Origin: Paludibacteraceae bacterium
GTDB taxonomy: Bacteria > Bacteroidota > Bacteroidia > Bacteroidales > Paludibacteraceae
NCBI GenBank assembly: GCA_016297215.1
Contig: JAEDGZ010000018.1
Span: forward strand, 1-43,523
Direction of reading: 5' to 3'
DNA length: 43,523 nt
In this document: one piece after another, positions 40,407-43,523 of the stretch
Layout of the letters: every line of letters begins with the position of its first letter
Numbering within the stretch: the first letter of the stretch is position 1
Made by a program: the position numbers and the translations under genes
Notes under the pieces: generated by a model
Told to the model about the DNA's origin: nothing
The model's input: only the letters and a program-made list of their open reading frames with translations
The model's database searches: none

Positions 40407-40921
40407 GCTTACCGCGTTTTGAACAACACAAAGTGGCAATACATTGGGCGCACCAACACGGATGCGTCATAGATATGTTTGGTGCTTTTGCGCGTGAACA
40501 TCAACTACTTTTATTTCAAAGTGGAAATGAAAGCGAAAACTGGATATCTCCTTCCACAAACACCGTTTATAAGATGAATATGCTTGTGCATGTGGGAGAA
40601 GATATCTTGAAATTGTTAGATAGAATAACACTCTATAATCGCTTATTTCCAGAGGTCGCATTGAGGTTGGTTGGTTTTCATGTGATGGGTGCGGAAAATG
40701 CTTATCCCGTGTTTTCACAACCCTTTATTGATGGAGCACGTTTCGCTACGGAGGAAGAAATTGCGCTGTATATGCAGTCTCGTCGATTTTATTCCACAGG
40801 CGAGGATGGTGTGTTTACGGATGGCACATATTTGCTAAAAGATATCAAACCAAAGAATGTGCTTGCCTCGGAAAATGGGTTAGCCATCTTTGTGATAGAT
40901 GCAGATGTATTTTTAGTGTAG
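40313..40921 (+). CDS. Kinase-like protein of the type found in polyvalent mobile-element proteins
   Basis: A 202-residue protein from the ATG at 40313 (an alternative start is 40352). The conserved parts are WISPSTNTVYKMNML, RITLYNRLFP, LRLVGFHVMG, AYPVFSQPFIDGARFATEEEI and the end motif KDIKPKNVLA, followed by IFVIDADVF. The VYK lysine, the D-x-K-P-x-N catalytic loop and the ID metal-binding residue outline a degenerate protein-kinase fold like the kinase domain of polyvalent proteins in conjugative elements and phages. Base composition is clearly more A/T-rich than in the flanking genes, a sign of separate origin. The MmeI-like gene begins 10 bases downstream, so they share a transcript. 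Function unknown; defence or anti-defence is possible. Confidence 0.65.
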   Translation: MVGKSIQTPNRLPMGDTAPQPNAQELRDVLVGLPRFEQHKVAIHWAHQHGCVIDMFGAFAREHQLLLFQSGNESENWISPSTNTVYKMNMLVHVGEDILKLLDRITLYNRLFPEVALRLVGFHVMGAENAYPVFSQPFIDGARFATEEEIALYMQSRRFYSTGEDGVFTDGTYLLKDIKPKNVLASENGLAIFVIDADVFLV

Positions 40922-40931
40922 TATTACCATA

Positions 40932-43523
40932 ATGGATAGTATTCTTTTGCAGAAGTTTGTCTCCGACTGGACAGGGCGGGGATATGAGAAGGGCGAGACA
41001 CAGCCGTTCTGGATTGCGCTACTCCATGCCCTTGGCGTGGAGGACCCTACGCAGTATATCCGTTTTGAGGACCAAGTGCACCTCGACCACACCTCGTTCA
41101 TCGACGGGCATATCCCTGCCACGCACGTGCTGATAGAGCAGAAGAGCATCACCAAAGACCTCGGTGCGCCCATCCGCCAGTCGGACGGCTCGTTGCTCAA
41201 CCCCTTCCAGCAGGCGAAGCGCTACTCGGCGGAACTGCCCTACGACGACCGACCGCGCTGGATAGTAACCTGCAACTTCCGCGAGTTCTGGATATACGAC
41301 ATGAACCAGCCCAACGCCGAGCCCACGAAGGTGCTGCTGGAGAACCTCGAGAAAGAGTACTACCTGCTGGGTTTCCTCGTCAAGAAGCAGGATGAGCACC
41401 TGCAACGGGAGATGGAGTTGAGCATGCGTGCGGGCGAACTGGTGGGGCGTATCTACGACAAACTGATTCTGCAATACCGCGACCCGACGCATCCCGAGAG
41501 CCTGCGCTCGCTCAATCAACTGTGCGTCCGGCTGGTCTTCCTGCTCTTTGCCGAAGATGCCGAACTCTTCGACAACCGCTCCGCTTTCCATGACTACATG
41601 GCGGCTTTCCCTGCCGGTCAGTGGCGCAATGCGCTGATAGCCCTCTTCCGCGTGCTCGACACGCCCGTGGATGAGCGCGACCCCTATTTGGAGGACGAAC
41701 TCAAGGCGTTCCCCTACGTGAACGGCGGGCTCTTCAGCGACGAGCACATCGAGATACCGCAGTTCACCGAGGAACTGAAAGACCTCATCCTGACCAAGGC
41801 GAGTGCGGACTTCGATTGGAGCGAGATAAGTCCGACCATTTTCGGCGGCGTGTTCGAGAGCACGCTCAACCCCGAGACGCGGCGGTCGGGCGGCATGCAC
41901 TACACCTCTATTGAGAACATCCACAAGGTGATAGACCCGCTCTTCATGCACCAACTGGAGCAGGAGTACGCGCAGTGCACCGGCAAGAAAGACCTGCTGG
42001 CGCTACAAGACAAACTCGCCTCGCTCACGTTCTTCGACCCCGCCTGCGGCAGCGGTAACTTCCTGACGGAGACCTATATCTCGATACGCCGACTGGAAAA
42101 CAAAATCATCGCACGCCTGCAAGGCGGGCAGGCGGTGATAGGGGAGTTCGTCAACCCCATCAAGGTGGATATCCACCAGTTCTACGGAATTGAAATCAAC
42201 GATTTTGCCGTCTCGGTGGCGACGACGGCGCTGTGGATAGCGGAGTTGCAGATGTTGCGCGAGACGCGCAAGGTCGCCCATTTCTCCGACACCCCTCTTC
42301 CGCTCAAGACCTACCACAACATCCACGAGGGCAACGCCCTGCGCGTGGACTGGGCAGCCGTGCTGGCTGGGGGCACTGCGTCCTCGGTGGCACTTCCATC
42401 GCCGCTCTACATCATCGGCAACCCGCCGTTTGTGGGGGCGCGGATGAAGTCGGCGGAGCAGGCGGAGGATATGCTGGCGCTGTTCGGCAAAGACTGGAAG
42501 AACATCGGCAATCTGGACTACGTGGGCGGGTGGTACCTGAAAGCTGCCCGATTGATGCAACTCAACCCTGCCATTCGTGCCGCGCTGGTGTCCACCAACT
42601 CCATTACGCAGGGCGAGCAGGTGGCTATCCTATGGCAGCCGCTGTTTGAGCAATACGGTATCCATTTCGACTTCGCCTATCCCACTTTCCGTTGGGACAG
42701 CGAGAGCAACCTCAAGGCGCATGTGCATTGCGTCATCTTGGGCTTCAGCCGTACCACGGAGAAGACGCCGCGCAGGCTCTACCGCGCAGACGGCACCTAC
42801 CAAGCATGCCAAAACATCAACGGCTATTTAGTGGATGCGCCGTCGGTCTTTATCAACTCTCGCTCCAAACCGCTATGCGATGTGCCGGAGATAGGGATTG
42901 GCAACAAACCCATAGATGGCGGAAACTATCTGTTTTTGCCCGATGAGAAAGAGGAGTTTATCCGCAAAGAGCCGAAGAGTGCGCCCTATTTCCGTCCGTG
43001 GTACGGTTCGGACGAGTTTATCAACAACCGCCCGCGTTTCTGCCTGTGGTTGGGCGAGTGCTCGCCTGCGGAGTTGCGCAGTATGCCCGAGTGCCTGAAA
43101 CGGGTGGAGAATGTGCGTAACTTCCGCTTGGCAAGCAAGAGCGAGGGCACGCGCAAGATTGCCGATAAGCCTACTCACTTCCATGTGGAGAATATGCCTT
43201 CGGGGTCGTACATCATCATCCCCCGTGTGTCTTCCGAGCGGCGGAGGTATATTCCTATGGGCTATTTGACTCCCGATTGTTTGACCAGCGACTCGGCGCA
43301 TATCATCCCGAATGCGACGTTGTACCATTTTGGTGTGCTGACGAGCAATGTGCACATGGCGTGGATGCGTGCCGTCTGCGGGCGGCTGAAAAGCGACTAT
43401 CGCTATTCGAAAGATATCGTCTATAACAACTTCCCGTGGCCATCTCAGGGCGGTGATTTTCAAGGAGGTGCGGTCTCCAGGCCGCACCCAAAAGATGATG
43501 CAAATGATACTCTGGTGCGGCCT
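40932..43523 (+). CDS. MmeI-like type IIG/IIL restriction-modification enzyme (3' end outside window)
   Basis: At least 864 residues, open to the end of the window. It combines endonuclease and adenine methyltransferase in one chain. The nuclease site is D58-x10-E69-x-K71 (SFIDG...LIEQKS), a PD-(D/E)xK pattern like that of MmeI. A helical linker follows (about 150-350). The methyltransferase shows motif I FFDPACGSGNFL (about 367-378) and motif IV GNPPF (about 495-499), with FYGIEINDFAV as the SAM-pocket acidic segment. The target-recognition part runs from about 600 to the conserved YNNFPWP (about 831-837). Beyond this the frame passes through palindromic sequence (43464-43523), unusual for the family. 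Cut and recognition sites cannot be predicted. The gene is GC-rich, unlike its neighbour. Confidence 0.9.
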   Translation, partial: MDSILLQKFVSDWTGRGYEKGETQPFWIALLHALGVEDPTQYIRFEDQVHLDHTSFIDGHIPATHVLIEQKSITKDLGAPIRQSDGSLLNPFQQAKRYSAELPYDDRPRWIVTCNFREFWIYDMNQPNAEPTKVLLENLEKEYYLLGFLVKKQDEHLQREMELSMRAGELVGRIYDKLILQYRDPTHPESLRSLNQLCVRLVFLLFAEDAELFDNRSAFHDYMAAFPAGQWRNALIALFRVLDTPVDERDPYLEDELKAFPYVNGGLFSDEHIEIPQFTEELKDLILTKASADFDWSEISPTIFGGVFESTLNPETRRSGGMHYTSIENIHKVIDPLFMHQLEQEYAQCTGKKDLLALQDKLASLTFFDPACGSGNFLTETYISIRRLENKIIARLQGGQAVIGEFVNPIKVDIHQFYGIEINDFAVSVATTALWIAELQMLRETRKVAHFSDTPLPLKTYHNIHEGNALRVDWAAVLAGGTASSVALPSPLYIIGNPPFVGARMKSAEQAEDMLALFGKDWKNIGNLDYVGGWYLKAARLMQLNPAIRAALVSTNSITQGEQVAILWQPLFEQYGIHFDFAYPTFRWDSESNLKAHVHCVILGFSRTTEKTPRRLYRADGTYQACQNINGYLVDAPSVFINSRSKPLCDVPEIGIGNKPIDGGNYLFLPDEKEEFIRKEPKSAPYFRPWYGSDEFINNRPRFCLWLGECSPAELRSMPECLKRVENVRNFRLASKSEGTRKIADKPTHFHVENMPSGSYIIIPRVSSERRRYIPMGYLTPDCLTSDSAHIIPNATLYHFGVLTSNVHMAWMRAVCGRLKSDYRYSKDIVYNNFPWPSQGGDFQGGAVSRPHPKDDANDTLVRP
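43464..43523. repeat. In-frame GGTGCGG palindromes near the 3' end of the MmeI-like gene
   Basis: GGTGCGG (43467-43473) and CCGCACC (43482-43488) around TCTCCAGG form a perfect 7-bp inverted repeat. At 43514 GGTGCGGCCT begins what is exactly the reverse complement of the first element's right half, so a second, inverted copy appears to start at the window edge, 25 bases away. The frame remains open through both. Confidence 0.75.

Noticed and set aside
42355..42410. Further palindromic insert in the MmeI-like gene (VLAGGTASSVALPSP)
   Set aside because: The sequence before the NPPF motif looks unusual but has no clear inverted repeat and no second copy in the window.
40246..43523. Integrated conjugative element or prophage
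   Set aside because: No integrase, mobilisation, structural phage genes or attachment-site duplication are visible; only composition and domain type hint at transfer.

Overview
The window looks like a chromosome segment of a member of the Bacteroidales (Bacteroidota), moderately GC-rich in coding sequence. Four things point there: Bacteroidota-type promoters (a TTTG or CTTG box, exactly 20 bases, then TAnnTTTG); no obvious Shine-Dalgarno sequences but A/T-rich leaders; TonB-dependent receptors, a DUF5689 lipoprotein and a DUF1573 protein; and proteins ending in a short tail that resembles a Bacteroidales sorting signal. The genus cannot be given from this sequence. I see no rRNA, tRNA, CRISPR array, insertion sequence with transposase, or prophage.

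Layout. 1-8.2 kb: the end of a secreted repeat protein on +, convergent with a minus-strand run of amidase-like enzyme, rlmD, outer-membrane beta-barrel protein and S8 peptidase. 8.6-15.4 kb, plus strand: tdh, an M16 metallopeptidase, era, and an MBL/beta-CASP RNase-like enzyme. 15.5-18 kb, minus strand: a lipoprotein with a long GC-rich leader, a repeat-filled gap, and a MerR regulator. 18.2-20.5 kb: a PiT phosphate transporter. 20.5-33.8 kb: a long minus-strand series, transcribed in the order RelA/SpoT, DUF1573, meaB, dnaB, asnS, TonB receptor, DUF5689 lipoprotein, cvpA, folK. 34.1-36.3 kb: prfB then an EamA transporter, divergent from a DUF349 protein, an FtsE-like ATPase, a 52-residue rubredoxin and a flavodiiron protein. 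40.3-43.5 kb: an A/T-rich kinase-like gene and an MmeI-like restriction-modification enzyme that runs off the end.

Function. Most genes are housekeeping (translation, replication initiation, rRNA modification, stringent response, folate synthesis) plus envelope functions. Rubredoxin and the flavodiiron protein form a recognisable oxygen/NO-detoxifying pair of anaerobes. The end of the window is the only part that looks like accessory or defence DNA.

The most interesting signal is in small repeats rather than genes. (1) GC-rich palindromic elements of at least three unrelated sequences sit in frame inside coding sequences (S8 peptidase, PiT transporter, MmeI-like enzyme); two of the three families also have intergenic copies here. 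This recalls the Rickettsia palindromic elements. (2) Almost every intercistronic junction on a strand is filled with a short A/T-rich tandem repeat (7, 8 or 9 bp units) that abuts the downstream start and often supplies the upstream stop codon, while most genes with their own promoter lack it. (3) Arrays with an 11-bp period occur at three intergenic loci, with three unrelated unit sequences. (4) Terminator hairpins at three gene ends share stem and loop sequence. These may reflect a genome-wide repeat-seeding process that I cannot match to a described system.
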